Made by a program: the position numbers and the translations under genes
The notes under the pieces: model-generated
Seen by the model: only the letters and a program-made list of their open reading frames with translations
What the model was told of the DNA's origin: nothing
Databases searched by the model: none
Origin: an uncultured Oscillospiraceae bacterium
Lineage (GTDB): Bacteria; Bacillota; Clostridia; Oscillospirales; Ruminococcaceae
Assembly: GCA_949291395.1 (NCBI GenBank)
Contig: CASEVW010000158.1
Location: forward strand, 1 to 58,301
DNA length: 58,301 bases
Direction of reading: 5' to 3'
Shown: piece after piece, positions 21,480 to 30,356 of the stretch
Layout of the letters: every line of letters begins with the position of its first letter
Numbering within the stretch: the first letter of the stretch is position 1

Positions 21480-23126
21480 TTGGAAGATGAAGTGAAAACT
21501 AAGATCTGGCAGCGGTACGAGCAGGCCAGGGACCACCACCAGCGCATGAACATGTACCAGGAAGTGCGGCGCGCCCACAATTTTTTTGAGGGTAACCAGT
21601 GGGAGGGGGCGAAGACCGGCGGAGAGCCCCTGCCGGTGATGAATTTTATCAAGCCCATCTGCAAGTACCAGATCGGCACCGTGGCCATGAACGACACCGC
21701 CATCATCTACAGCAGCATGGAGGACAGAGAGGAGATCAGGCAGGCCTGCGAGGCACTCACCCGCTTTGCGGCGGCACAGTGGGAAAAGAACAAGATGGAC
21801 AGCAAGAAGTGGGCTGTCATTAAGAATGCCTGCATCACTGGCGATCACTATGTTTACTGTTACGATGAGCGGCAGCCCAGCGCAAGTGTGGCCGTTGACC
21901 TGGCCCCGCAGCTCAAAGTCCAGCTGGTGGACAAGGATAGCCTGTATCTTTCCGACGAGCAGCAGCCGGACCTGAACATGCAGGAGTGGATCATCATCCG
22001 GGAGCGCATCCCTGTGGCCCAGGCCCGGCGGGCGGCCCAGGAGAACGGCGTACCGCTGGAAGAAGTAGAGCTTATCACGGCAGACGAAGATCTGGCGGCC
22101 GGAGACGACACGAGCCAGGAGGTAAAAACCGAGACCGGCAAATGCACCAGCCTGCTGTACATGGAAAAAAGCGCAGACGGCGTGAGCTTCTGCCGCAGCG
22201 TGAAGAGCGTGATCTACCAGCCCATGCAGTCGCTGCCGGGGATGAAGCATTACCCGGTGGCCGGCATGATCTGGGAGGAAAAGCACGACAGCGCCCGGGG
22301 CGTGAGCGCCGTGTCCCGTCTGATCCCGAATCAGATCGAGGTGAACAAGACGCTGGCCCGGCGGAGCATCAGCATCAAGCGGTACGGCTACCCCACCGCC
22401 GTGGTGGACGCCCGGAAGGTGCAGAACCCGGAGGCGCTGCACAAGGTGGGCGCCACCGTCAAGGTGGACAACCTGGCGGGCAACCCTATCTCGAACATCA
22501 TGAGCTATATGACCCCGGCCCCCATGAGCAGCGACGCCGCCGCCCTGATGGGCGAGCTGCTGAACATGAGCCGGGAGCTGGAGGGCGCAAGCGACGCCGC
22601 CACCGGACAGGTGGACCCGACGAAAACCAGCGGCGAGGCCATCAAGGCCGCCAGGGACCAAAGCGCAATGCCCCTGAACGAGCAGATGAGCGCATACAAG
22701 CAGTTTGTGGAGGATGTGGCCATCATCTGGATGGATCTATGGAAGGTGTACAGCGGCGAAGGCATGGCGCTGGAATTTGCCGACGATGATGGCAATACCG
22801 TGCAGATGTACATTCCCCCGGAGATCATGGCCGCCCTGGATGTGTCGGTGAAGATCGATATCAGCCCGGTGGACCCGTACAGCGTGCTGAGCAGAGAAAT
22901 GGCCTTGGAGAACGCCCTGGCCCAGGGGCATATCTCCTTTGAGGAATATGTGAGCGTACTGGATGAAAACAGCGGCGTTCCCAAGGAGAAGTTCAAACAG
23001 CTGCTGGAACGCCGGGAAGCACTCCAGCAGGAAATGCAGCAAGCGCAGATGATGGGGCAGCAAGCCCTTGCAATGCAGGCATCACCTCTTCCCGAGACGG
23101 GAGGGTTGCCGTTTGGAATGGTTTAA
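21480..23126 (+). CDS. Portal protein (P22-type family)
   Basis: About 548 aa from TTG 21480 with AAAGGGGGCGAGG upstream; an earlier in-frame ATG at 21435 overlaps the previous gene and lacks a ribosome site. Contains FFEGNQWEG, NFIKPICKYQIGT, a membrane-like clip region and YGYPTAVVDARK, and a C-terminal helix rich in Gln/Met (EALQQEMQQAQMMGQQ), typical for dodecameric portals of podovirus-like phages. It forms the DNA entry ring of the capsid. Confidence 0.8.
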   Translation: MEDEVKTKIWQRYEQARDHHQRMNMYQEVRRAHNFFEGNQWEGAKTGGEPLPVMNFIKPICKYQIGTVAMNDTAIIYSSMEDREEIRQACEALTRFAAAQWEKNKMDSKKWAVIKNACITGDHYVYCYDERQPSASVAVDLAPQLKVQLVDKDSLYLSDEQQPDLNMQEWIIIRERIPVAQARRAAQENGVPLEEVELITADEDLAAGDDTSQEVKTETGKCTSLLYMEKSADGVSFCRSVKSVIYQPMQSLPGMKHYPVAGMIWEEKHDSARGVSAVSRLIPNQIEVNKTLARRSISIKRYGYPTAVVDARKVQNPEALHKVGATVKVDNLAGNPISNIMSYMTPAPMSSDAAALMGELLNMSRELEGASDAATGQVDPTKTSGEAIKAARDQSAMPLNEQMSAYKQFVEDVAIIWMDLWKVYSGEGMALEFADDDGNTVQMYIPPEIMAALDVSVKIDISPVDPYSVLSREMALENALAQGHISFEEYVSVLDENSGVPKEKFKQLLERREALQQEMQQAQMMGQQALAMQASPLPETGGLPFGMV

Positions 23127-23289
23127 GTGTCCGGTGTGCGGAAAGAACCTGGTGCAGATCGCGCCGGACGCCGTATGCCAGGGCGTGTACATCAAGTGCA
23201 AAAAGTGCCCTGCGGTAGTGGAAGTGAAGATAGCCAGAAAAGAGCCTGAGCCCCTGAGCCTGAGCCGTAAAACGTTAGAAAAGCTCTAA
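23113..23289 (+). CDS. Com-like zinc finger protein, 58 aa
   Basis: TTG start with GGGAGGG seven bases upstream, overlapping the portal end. Pattern FKCPVCGKNL ... VYIKCKKC matches the Com family; Com of phage Mu is an RNA-binding translational activator of the mom gene. No mom-like gene is present here, so the target is unknown. Its last codons form the left arm of the terminator at 23263. Confidence 0.7.
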   Translation: MEWFKCPVCGKNLVQIAPDAVCQGVYIKCKKCPAVVEVKIARKEPEPLSLSRKTLEKL

Positions 23290-23308
23290 CGTTTTACGGC
23301 TCTTTTTT
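23263..23308 (+). terminator. Strong terminator inside the late operon
   Basis: Perfect 17-bp stem AGCCGTAAAACGTTAGA / TCTAACGTTTTACGGCT, 5-nt loop, then six T. The left arm is coding sequence of the Com-like gene and the stop codon lies in the right arm. Confidence 0.9.
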
Positions 23309-23331
23309 GTTTTCGGAAAGAAGGTGAATGT

Positions 23332-23511
23332 ATGCTTTGCCCCTTGTGCAAATGCGAGATGCGCATCGAAGGCAGCCAGTATGAGGCCACCGGCGACGAA
23401 TCCCCCGAGACCCGTACCCTCATCTTTTTGCGGCAGGAATTTGTTTGCCGGAACCCTCAGTGCGGAAACTACGGCCGCACGGTGGAAACCACGAAAACGC
23501 AACTGAATTGA
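23332..23511 (+). CDS. Zinc-ribbon protein, 59 aa
   Basis: AAGGTG ribosome site before ATG. Two Cys pairs (CPLCKCEM and CRNPQCGNYG) 40 residues apart, with beta strands in between, give a zinc ribbon of the type seen in small phage proteins between portal and scaffold. Function unknown. Confidence 0.65.
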   Translation: MLCPLCKCEMRIEGSQYEATGDESPETRTLIFLRQEFVCRNPQCGNYGRTVETTKTQLN

Positions 23512-23561
23512 GGCGTTAGGGGAAAATCCCCTTCGCATAGATCACAGAAAGGAGAATTTGA

Positions 23562-24365
23562 ATGTTTGAGAATCACGAACCCCAGCCCGCTGTGGAAGAG
23601 CCCGCCATCCAGCAGCCGGAGGGCACCCCGGTGGAACAAGAGCCCCAGGCCGCCCCGGCGGAACCCGCCGGCCAGCAGCCGGAAGGCACCCCGGCAGAGA
23701 CGGAACCCCCGGCGGAACCTGCACCCCAGCAGCCGGAAAGCGCTGAACCGGAATCGCCCCGCATGACCCCGGAGCTGGTGCAGCAGATGCAGCAACGGAT
23801 CCAGCAGAACGTCTTCCGGCAGATGGTGGGCGACATCCCGAACCCGGAGACGGGCCGCCCGTTCCAGAACCCGGCGGAGTTTGCTGCCTGGCGACAGCGG
23901 GCGGAAATGCACCAGCGCGCCCAGCAGGCCGGCGTGGACCCTGCGCAGTACCAGCGGATCGTCGATGAGGCGGCCCAGCTGGTAAAGCAGAGCGACCCGG
24001 AACTGCTGCAGATGAGAGCACAGCTGAAGGAGTTCCACCAGCGCGCCCAGCAGGAGACGTTTGCCCGGGATCTTGCCGCCATCAAGGCGGCCTACCCGGA
24101 CGAGCAGGCCAAAAGCGTGACCGACCTGGGCAACGACTTTATGGCCATCATGGCCACCGGTCAGCTGGACGCGGTGCGGGCCTATGAGGCCATCCGGGGC
24201 AAGCGGAATGCCACCCGCAAGCAGCCGCCCAGCATGGGGCCGGTAGCCGCCGGCGGCAGCGAGCCGAAAACCTTTTACGAGAAGGACGAGGTGGCCCGGA
24301 TGAGCCCGGCGGAAATTGAAAAGAATCTGGATGCCATCAACAACAGCATGAAGCATTGGAAGTAA
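23562..24365 (+). CDS. Putative scaffolding protein
   Basis: 267 aa with AAAGGAG before ATG. The N-terminal ~65 residues are Pro/Glu/Gln-rich with repeated QQPEGTP and are likely disordered. The remainder is helical and Gln-rich (LVQQMQQRIQQNVFRQMVGD). Acidic helical proteins directly before the coat gene are almost always scaffolds that guide prohead assembly. No protease is present. Confidence 0.75.
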   Translation: MFENHEPQPAVEEPAIQQPEGTPVEQEPQAAPAEPAGQQPEGTPAETEPPAEPAPQQPESAEPESPRMTPELVQQMQQRIQQNVFRQMVGDIPNPETGRPFQNPAEFAAWRQRAEMHQRAQQAGVDPAQYQRIVDEAAQLVKQSDPELLQMRAQLKEFHQRAQQETFARDLAAIKAAYPDEQAKSVTDLGNDFMAIMATGQLDAVRAYEAIRGKRNATRKQPPSMGPVAAGGSEPKTFYEKDEVARMSPAEIEKNLDAINNSMKHWK

Positions 24366-24380
24366 GGAGGAATCGACTAC

Positions 24381-25214
24381 ATGAGTTATAGCAATTTTAT
24401 CCCCACGGTGTGGGCAAAGAACATCGAGCGGGACCTGGAGCGCAAGCTGGTGTTTGCGGAGGACTGTAACCGCAAATACGAGGGTGACGTGAAAAAGATG
24501 GGCGACACTGTGCGCATCCTGGGCGTTGGCAAGCCCACCATCACCACCACGGTGGACAAGGACATTACCCTGCCCGATGCCGAGACCGTGGAAGACACTA
24601 GCGTGACCATGCCCATCCGGCATATCTCCTACTTTAACTACCTGGTGGGAGACATCGACAAGGCCCAGGCGGCTGGCGACATTATGGCGGCGCTGAACGC
24701 CGAGAGCAGCCAGGGCGTGGCGAACGAGATGGACAAATACATTGCGTCCCTTGCGTTGGAACGGGAGGCTGTGCTGCACGCAAAGACCGCAGAGGCTGTG
24801 ACCGTGGACAACGCCCTGAAACTGCTGGACACCGCAGCGCAAAAGCTGTACGAAAACGACGTGCCCGCAGACAGCAAGATCGTTGCCGTCGTTCCGCCCT
24901 GGTATTTCATGGTGTTCAAGGAGAGATACATCCAGCTGGACACCAACAACAGCAAGATGATGGAGAACGGCAAGGCGGCCCGGTATGGCAACATCATCAT
25001 CAAGATGAGCAACAACGTGGCCAAGAGCGGCACCGACAGCCGGATCATGGTGCGCACTCCCAAGGCTATCGCTTTTGCGAACCCCATGACCCATGTGGAG
25101 CCGTACCGGCCCGAGAAAAAGTTTGCCGATGCGGTGAAGGGCTTTGTGCTGTACGATGCCAAGATCGTGCGGCCCAAAGAGCTTATCGTTTTGAACGTTA
25201 AGCCTGGTACCTAA
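24381..25214 (+). CDS. Major capsid (coat) protein
   Basis: 277 aa, AAGGAGG eight bases before ATG. The beginning (SNFIPTVWAKNIERDLERKL) and the segment YFNYLVGDIDKAQAAGDI are typical for the P22-coat-like coat family of Firmicutes short-tailed phages. No maturation cleavage site is evident. Expected to form the shell with the HK97 fold. Confidence 0.82.
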   Translation: MSYSNFIPTVWAKNIERDLERKLVFAEDCNRKYEGDVKKMGDTVRILGVGKPTITTTVDKDITLPDAETVEDTSVTMPIRHISYFNYLVGDIDKAQAAGDIMAALNAESSQGVANEMDKYIASLALEREAVLHAKTAEAVTVDNALKLLDTAAQKLYENDVPADSKIVAVVPPWYFMVFKERYIQLDTNNSKMMENGKAARYGNIIIKMSNNVAKSGTDSRIMVRTPKAIAFANPMTHVEPYRPEKKFADAVKGFVLYDAKIVRPKELIVLNVKPGT

Positions 25215-25231
25215 GAAAGGAGAAATGAAAC

Positions 25232-25567
25232 ATGGCAGCAGCAGAAGTAACCCTGCAGAAAGCGGTTTTGAACGGCGGCGTGGCCCTGACCGCCGCCAAG
25301 GCGCTGGACGGCACCGACGGCGCATACGTGGAATTCGATGGGCAGGACACCAAGACCATCCTGATTCTCACTGGTGAAGGGAAGGCCACTATCAAGGCCG
25401 GTGACGGCATCCAGGGCATGGCCGACCTGGAAGTGGACGCCAGCGAAAACGGCACCGCCGTGGAGCTGGACAGCGGCGCTTTTAAGATCACCCAGGGCGA
25501 GCACAAGGGCAAGGTGCATATCACCGGCGCGGCGACGGTGACCGTGCAGGCCATCCTTCTGGTTTGA
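25232..25567 (+). CDS. Small beta-rich protein behind the coat, possible decoration protein
   Basis: 111 aa, beta-rich and low in charge (GKVHITGAATVTVQAILLV). Genes of this size directly behind the coat gene often encode capsid decoration or stabilising proteins. No signature; role inferred from place and composition. Confidence 0.6.
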   Translation: MAAAEVTLQKAVLNGGVALTAAKALDGTDGAYVEFDGQDTKTILILTGEGKATIKAGDGIQGMADLEVDASENGTAVELDSGAFKITQGEHKGKVHITGAATVTVQAILLV

Positions 25568-25617
25568 TATTCACGGCGGCTGCCTTCGGGTAGCCGCCAT
25601 ACAAGGAGGAAGAGACA

Positions 25618-26301
25618 ATGGCGTTTCGGCGCATTGAAAATGCTGACCTGACAAACAAAGGCGTTGTGGGCCAGGAGAACACGCCGAACCTGAGCGCCCG
25701 GGAAATGCAGGAAAAGGTGGAGGAGATCCCCCGGGCGGTGATCATCCCTACCTTTAACCAGTTGGTGGACGCCCTGAACGAGGGTTCGGAAAATATCCCA
25801 GCCAGCGTGCCGGAGGGCTTACCGGAAGGCACAGCGGCCAACGTGGACGCCGTGCTGGCAGCCCTGGGCGCGGAACTGCTGAAACGCGTCATCAGCGATG
25901 ACGTGAAGAAGCTCCGGATGAACGAATACGGGGAACTGGAAGTGAGCACCGACGGGGATAGCTTCACGGTGGCTTCCAGCCGGGGCCACGCCATCCTGGA
26001 CGACCAGAACACGGCTTTTCCCCAGCGGCGCCGGCTGGAGTTCCGAGGAGCTTTGGTCGAGGACGATGCCGGCGGGGACAAAACCGTTGTTTACGGCGGC
26101 GCAGTTGGCCCCGCTGGCCCCGCCGGTCCCCCGGGGAAAGACGGGGTTCCGGGAAAGGACGGGACGATCATAGATCTGGCTAACGGTGCCTTCGGGATGC
26201 GGGTAAACGAAGAAGGCCACCTCATCGTTGTGCATAACGACGGTGAACCGGCCCCGCCTTTGAGTATCCGGGACGGTCATTTGATTTACACACTTCGATA
26301 G
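25618..26301 (+). CDS. Structural protein with short collagen-like segment
   Basis: 227 aa. The N-terminal helix (LSAREMQEKVEEIPR) is followed by a linker and a short Gly-X-Y run (GPAGPAGPPGKDGVPGKDG), then a small beta domain ending NEEGHLIVVHNDG. The related ending [12 protein letters not shown] closes the next protein, so the two share a C-terminal module. Likely a trimeric tail or fibre component. Confidence 0.7.
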   Translation: MAFRRIENADLTNKGVVGQENTPNLSAREMQEKVEEIPRAVIIPTFNQLVDALNEGSENIPASVPEGLPEGTAANVDAVLAALGAELLKRVISDDVKKLRMNEYGELEVSTDGDSFTVASSRGHAILDDQNTAFPQRRRLEFRGALVEDDAGGDKTVVYGGAVGPAGPAGPPGKDGVPGKDGTIIDLANGAFGMRVNEEGHLIVVHNDGEPAPPLSIRDGHLIYTLR

Positions 26302-26307
26302 ATTTGA

Positions 26308-26844
<537 letters not shown>

Positions 26845-26861
26845 GGAGGGGAGATGAACCA

Positions 26862-27269
26862 ATGGCTTTAACGGAAGTGGATCTTGGCAGCGTGCTCGGC
26901 CCGCAGGGCGCACCAGGCAAGGTCCAGAGCGTGAATGGGAAAAGCGAAGCGAACATCGTGCTAGGTGCCTCGGACATCGGCATCAACCGGTACACCGTAT
27001 CGGTTCCCGTTTCGGCCTGGCGGTCTGGTACCTGGCAGGATAGCCAGAGCACCAGTTGGGCCTACAAAGCCGATATTACGGTGTCTGGGATGACTGCCGA
27101 CCAGAACGGCATCGGCCCCTACACGCTGTCTAACCCCAGCACGCAGAATCTGGCGGACTTTGGCCTGCTCGGCGGCATCGACACGGCTGCCGGGAAAATC
27201 ACGGTGTACGCCACAGCAAAACCCAGCGCAGACATGGTGCTGGCGTTCTGTACGATCAAGGAGGGCTGA
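26862..27269 (+). CDS. Fibre-type protein with residual collagen-like start
   Basis: 135 aa. The first residues EVDLGSVLGPQGAPG mirror the preceding fibre gene, with only two Gly-X-Y triplets left. The remaining ~110 residues are a beta-rich domain (YTVSVPVSAWRSGTW) that may be the distal receptor-binding tip. Function inferred. Confidence 0.6.
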   Translation: MALTEVDLGSVLGPQGAPGKVQSVNGKSEANIVLGASDIGINRYTVSVPVSAWRSGTWQDSQSTSWAYKADITVSGMTADQNGIGPYTLSNPSTQNLADFGLLGGIDTAAGKITVYATAKPSADMVLAFCTIKEG

Positions 27270-27271
27270 CC

Positions 27272-27718
27272 ATGGGGATTATTCCTAGCAAAATCAAGGA
27301 GCTGCTGGACCTGATCTACCCGGTGGGCAGTATTTTTGAGTGGCAGTCCACAAGCGGCGGGCCGGATCTTTCCACCGCTGAAAAGGTGGCCGCCTATTTG
27401 GGCGGCACCTGGGAAGCATATGGCGCCGGCCTTGTGACGGTGGGCATCCAAGCAGGCGACCCTGACTTTGGGACGGCCGGCAAAACCGGCGGCGAAAAGG
27501 CACACTCGCTGACTGAGCCGGAAGGGCCCAGGCACACCCACACTTACCGGCGCGCTCCCCTTGGCTGGAGTGATGTACAAGTTGGCGAAGCGGTTTTTTA
27601 CGATGACGCAAAAACGGCACAGGCGATTGATGGTGAAACAAGCGCAGCGGGCCAAGGCGTTGCGCACAACAACATGCAGCCCTATGTGGTAGTCTACCGC
27701 TACCGGAGGATCAAGTAA
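27272..27718 (+). CDS. Tail collar-type protein, copy 1
   Basis: 148 aa. Contains YPVGSIFEW, LGGTWEAYGAGLVTVGIQAG and the ending HNNMQPYVVVYRYRR, the tail-collar fold found at the tips of many phage fibres. The gene at 27811 is a paralogue with the same beginning and end but a different middle, as expected for receptor-binding variation. Confidence 0.78.
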   Translation: MGIIPSKIKELLDLIYPVGSIFEWQSTSGGPDLSTAEKVAAYLGGTWEAYGAGLVTVGIQAGDPDFGTAGKTGGEKAHSLTEPEGPRHTHTYRRAPLGWSDVQVGEAVFYDDAKTAQAIDGETSAAGQGVAHNNMQPYVVVYRYRRIK

Positions 27719-27731
27719 AAAGGAGGACAAA

Positions 27732-27782
27732 ATGCACAATACCAATTTTTACCAGGGGGGGGCACCTCCTTCGAAGGTGTAG
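27732..27782 (+). pseudogene. 16-codon ORF with G8 tract, probable remnant or switch
   Basis: AGGAGG lies just before ATG. The frame reads MHNTNFYQGGAPPSKV and stops. It contains eight consecutive G (27755-27762). With one G fewer, the frame runs without stop into the second collar gene. A strong ribosome site on such a short frame points to a truncated fibre gene or a length-variable switch. Confidence 0.4.
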
Positions 27783-27810
27783 CAAATTGCACAAAAAGGG
27801 GGCGGGCTTG

Positions 27811-28293
27811 ATGGGATATATTCCGAAAGCTACGCCTCCGACGGCGGCGCAGATTCCTGGCCTGCTGGACCGGATCTACCCGGTGGGCAGCATCTTTGAG
27901 TGGGCTACGTATGGGGCGTCCAGCGTGGATCTGTCCACGCCGGAAAAGGTGGCTGCACATTTTGGCGGCACCTGGGAGGCCTATGGTGCGGGACGTATGC
28001 TTGTGGGCGTTGATACGGGCGATACGGACTTTTCTTCCGCCGGAAAGACTGGCGGAGAGAAAAAGCATACTTTGACCACCAACGAGATGCCTGCGCACAG
28101 TCACGCGCCCAAAGAAGGAAGCCGGTATGTGGTCGTAACGAATGACACAACGGACCGCGGCATTGCAGGCTCGAACATTTACAACTACACCACCCACGGC
28201 GGAAACAATACTACTGCACAAAGCGGCGGCGGCCAGCCCCACAACAACATGCAGCCCTATGTGGTAGTATACCGCTATCGTAGGATCGGGTAA
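27811..28293 (+). CDS. Tail collar-type protein, copy 2
   Basis: 160 aa from ATG 27811, ribosome site AAAGGGGGCGGG. Shares YPVGSIFEW, GGTWEAYGAGRMLVGVDTGD and HNNMQPYVVVYRYRR with copy 1; the central region (YNYTTHGGNNTTAQSGGGQP) differs. The upstream frame can be joined to it by a change in the G8 tract. Confidence 0.78.
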   Translation: MGYIPKATPPTAAQIPGLLDRIYPVGSIFEWATYGASSVDLSTPEKVAAHFGGTWEAYGAGRMLVGVDTGDTDFSSAGKTGGEKKHTLTTNEMPAHSHAPKEGSRYVVVTNDTTDRGIAGSNIYNYTTHGGNNTTAQSGGGQPHNNMQPYVVVYRYRRIG

Positions 28294-28305
28294 TGGGGTG
28301 CTGGT

Positions 28306-28737
28306 ATGGGACATGTGCAAAAATCTCCGGATACCCCCCTGCCCACCCCCGAGGAAATCGGGAGTGTACCGACCAAGCCGGATGTAACCGAGAAGATCAC
28401 AGCTTTTGAGGCGATTGTAGACCAGCAATACAGCAGTGTGACCTTTATGCGCTTTGGCAGCTTTTTGAGTGCGAACGGTAAGGTCCTGCTGAAAAACGTA
28501 ACAGCAAACGAAGGCTATAAGGTGTGTGGTATCCCTGCCGCGATCGGGATAAGTGACGGTACGTACATTTTTGGTATTGGGGACGTTATTTCTGGGGACA
28601 ACGCCAGAATGATGGACTTCCCGGCAAAGGTAGCCATTACGCAGGACGGCCTATTCGTGCGATTCCCCAGTCGAGGGGACGATGGGAATCTTTATGCCGA
28701 ATTTACCGTATTCGGATACGATCCCAATAAGGAGTAA
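28306..28737 (+). CDS. Putative tail-associated protein, 143 aa
   Basis: Short Pro-rich start (SPDTPLPTPEEIGSVPTKP) then a beta-rich domain. Lies between the collar genes and the endolysin, so a fibre or tail accessory is likely. No family recognised. Confidence 0.6.
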   Translation: MGHVQKSPDTPLPTPEEIGSVPTKPDVTEKITAFEAIVDQQYSSVTFMRFGSFLSANGKVLLKNVTANEGYKVCGIPAAIGISDGTYIFGIGDVISGDNARMMDFPAKVAITQDGLFVRFPSRGDDGNLYAEFTVFGYDPNKE

Positions 28738-28740
28738 AGC

Positions 28741-29961
28741 ATGAGAATCAGTGAAGAAAGGATCAAAGAAATTTGTAAAGCTGCCGTGTCCGGCATGCAG
28801 GCGGAAGAAATTGCAGAGACCGAGGGTATGAGCGCCGAGCAGGTGGCGCTGCTGCTGGCGGATCACGCCAAGGTGTGTGATCAGATCAAAGGCTGGCTGA
28901 ATGAGCTGGGCTGGATGGACGAGCCTACCCCGGTGCTGCTGGCCCGCACATCCCCCGTACTTGCCCACGGCATCGACGTGAGCAAGCATCAGGGCACCAT
29001 CGACTGGGACAAGGTGAAGGCATCCGGTGTGCGGTTTGCCATTTTGCGGGCCGGGTACGGCCGCTACGCCAGCCAGAAAGACCCCACCTTTGAGCGGAAC
29101 TATTCCGAGTGCGAGCGGGTGGGCCTGCCGGTGGGCGCCTACTGGTACAGCTACGCCACCAACCCGGCAGACGCCGCCACCGAGGGGCGGCTGTTTGCAC
29201 AGGTGTTGGCCGGCAAACAGTTCGAATACCCCGTGTATTTTGATCAGGAGGACGGAAGCATCCCGGCGGCCCAGCGCACCGACTGCGCCCTGGCGTTCTT
29301 GGACGCCATGGGGCCGGACTGGTACAAAGGCTACTACTCCTACACCAGCTGGATGCGCACCGTTGACCTGGATGCCATCCGACAGCACTGTGATACCGTC
29401 TGGCTGGCCGATTACCGGGCAACACCGGACCAGACCATTCAGCGGGATATGCACCAGTACACCAGCAGCGGCACTGTGGCCGGAATCGGCGGCCGGGTGG
29501 ATTGCAACCGGGCTTATGTGGACTTCCCTGCCATCATCCGGGCGGCAGGGAAGAACGGTTTTGAAAAGGAGGAAAATATCATGTACAGCGATACCCTGAA
29601 AATCGGCCCCGTGAGCGGCGGCGACCGGAAGACCATGGCGGCCCTGGCGGACAGCCTGGGTCTGCCCCATTTTGATGAGGGCGATCATATCATCATCGGC
29701 CCGGCCAGCGAGGGTGACCGGAAACAGGTGGCGGCCAAAGCCCAGGCGCTGGGCCTGGGGGTGGCGGACTATCTGCCGCCCGAAGAGCCCGATGAGCCGG
29801 AGACCCCCGAAAACCCGGACGTGCCGGAGGTGCCGGACATGGAGCTGGACGAGATCATGTTCATGCTGGTGCAGCTGGACGGCAAGCTGGACCAGGCGCT
29901 GGCAAAACTGGACAAGGTGCTGGACAAGCTGGAAAAGGCCGGCGCGGCCCTGGTGGAATGA
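28741..29961 (+). CDS. GH25 endolysin (muramidase) with N-terminal helical and C-terminal repeat domains
   Basis: 406 aa. Residues 1-65 are an unusual helical, HTH-like extension (ISEERIKEICKAAVSG, MQAEEIAETEGMSAEQV). Residues ~75-270 are a glycoside hydrolase family 25 lysozyme with GIDVSKHQGTIDW and the catalytic region YFDQEDGS. A linker is followed by two related repeats (LKIGPVSGGDRKTMAALADS and IIIGPASEGDRKQVAAKAQA), a likely wall-binding module, a Pro/Glu linker and a short C-terminal coiled coil. No signal peptide, so release depends on a holin. An internal start at 29581 may make the C-terminal part alone. Confidence 0.92.
   Translation: MRISEERIKEICKAAVSGMQAEEIAETEGMSAEQVALLLADHAKVCDQIKGWLNELGWMDEPTPVLLARTSPVLAHGIDVSKHQGTIDWDKVKASGVRFAILRAGYGRYASQKDPTFERNYSECERVGLPVGAYWYSYATNPADAATEGRLFAQVLAGKQFEYPVYFDQEDGSIPAAQRTDCALAFLDAMGPDWYKGYYSYTSWMRTVDLDAIRQHCDTVWLADYRATPDQTIQRDMHQYTSSGTVAGIGGRVDCNRAYVDFPAIIRAAGKNGFEKEENIMYSDTLKIGPVSGGDRKTMAALADSLGLPHFDEGDHIIIGPASEGDRKQVAAKAQALGLGVADYLPPEEPDEPETPENPDVPEVPDMELDEIMFMLVQLDGKLDQALAKLDKVLDKLEKAGAALVE
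29581..29961 (+). CDS. Predicted internal translation product of the endolysin
   Basis: In-frame ATG with AAAGGAGG eight bases upstream, exactly at the junction of the GH25 domain and the repeat module. The product would be 126 aa: two repeats plus coiled coil. Secondary translation of wall-binding domains is known for several clostridial phage endolysins, where it assembles with the full-length enzyme. Confidence 0.6.
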   Translation: MYSDTLKIGPVSGGDRKTMAALADSLGLPHFDEGDHIIIGPASEGDRKQVAAKAQALGLGVADYLPPEEPDEPETPENPDVPEVPDMELDEIMFMLVQLDGKLDQALAKLDKVLDKLEKAGAALVE

Positions 29962-29971
29962 GGTGAAGCCA

Positions 29972-30346
29972 ATGAAAGAACTGAAAATGGACCTGCTTAC
30001 CAGCAAATACACCCAGGTGCTGGTGGAAGAGGACTTCCAGTACAATGCCCCGCACCACTTCATCGTGGCCAAGGCCCCGCCGGCACCCGAGGTTTTCTCT
30101 TCCACTGAGCCCCTTGCCGACATTCATTTCCAGGAGGGCCCCATCAAGGAATGCGGTGTGAACGGCGTGTGCAACGAGGATCTCATCAACATGGTCATCT
30201 GCCGCTTGGAGCATTTCCAGCAGTCTGAATTCCGGTGTCGGGAAAACGCACTGGCCATCACGGCGCTGGAAGAGGCCCTTTTGTGGCTGCGCAAACGCAC
30301 CATGGCGCGCGAAAACCGCGGCGTGGAAGGCACCCACGCAGTATGA
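29972..30346 (+). CDS. Predicted Acb2/Tad1-hairpin family protein (anti-CBASS/anti-Thoeris candidate)
   Basis: 124 aa, GAGGTGAAG ribosome site. The middle (EIHFQEGP-like ADIHFQEGPIKECGVNGV, NEDLINMVICRLEHFQ) and the end (CRENALAITALEEALLWLRK then RENRGVEGTH) match a widespread phage family whose helical hairpin is shared with Acb2 and Tad1. Those proteins bind and sequester cyclic nucleotide signals of CBASS and Thoeris. Family membership rests on recalled pattern; sponge activity of this branch is inferred. It lies between endolysin and holin genes, a common spot for accessory genes. Confidence 0.65.
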   Translation: MKELKMDLLTSKYTQVLVEEDFQYNAPHHFIVAKAPPAPEVFSSTEPLADIHFQEGPIKECGVNGVCNEDLINMVICRLEHFQQSEFRCRENALAITALEEALLWLRKRTMARENRGVEGTHAV

Positions 30347-30356
30347 GGTGAAGCCC

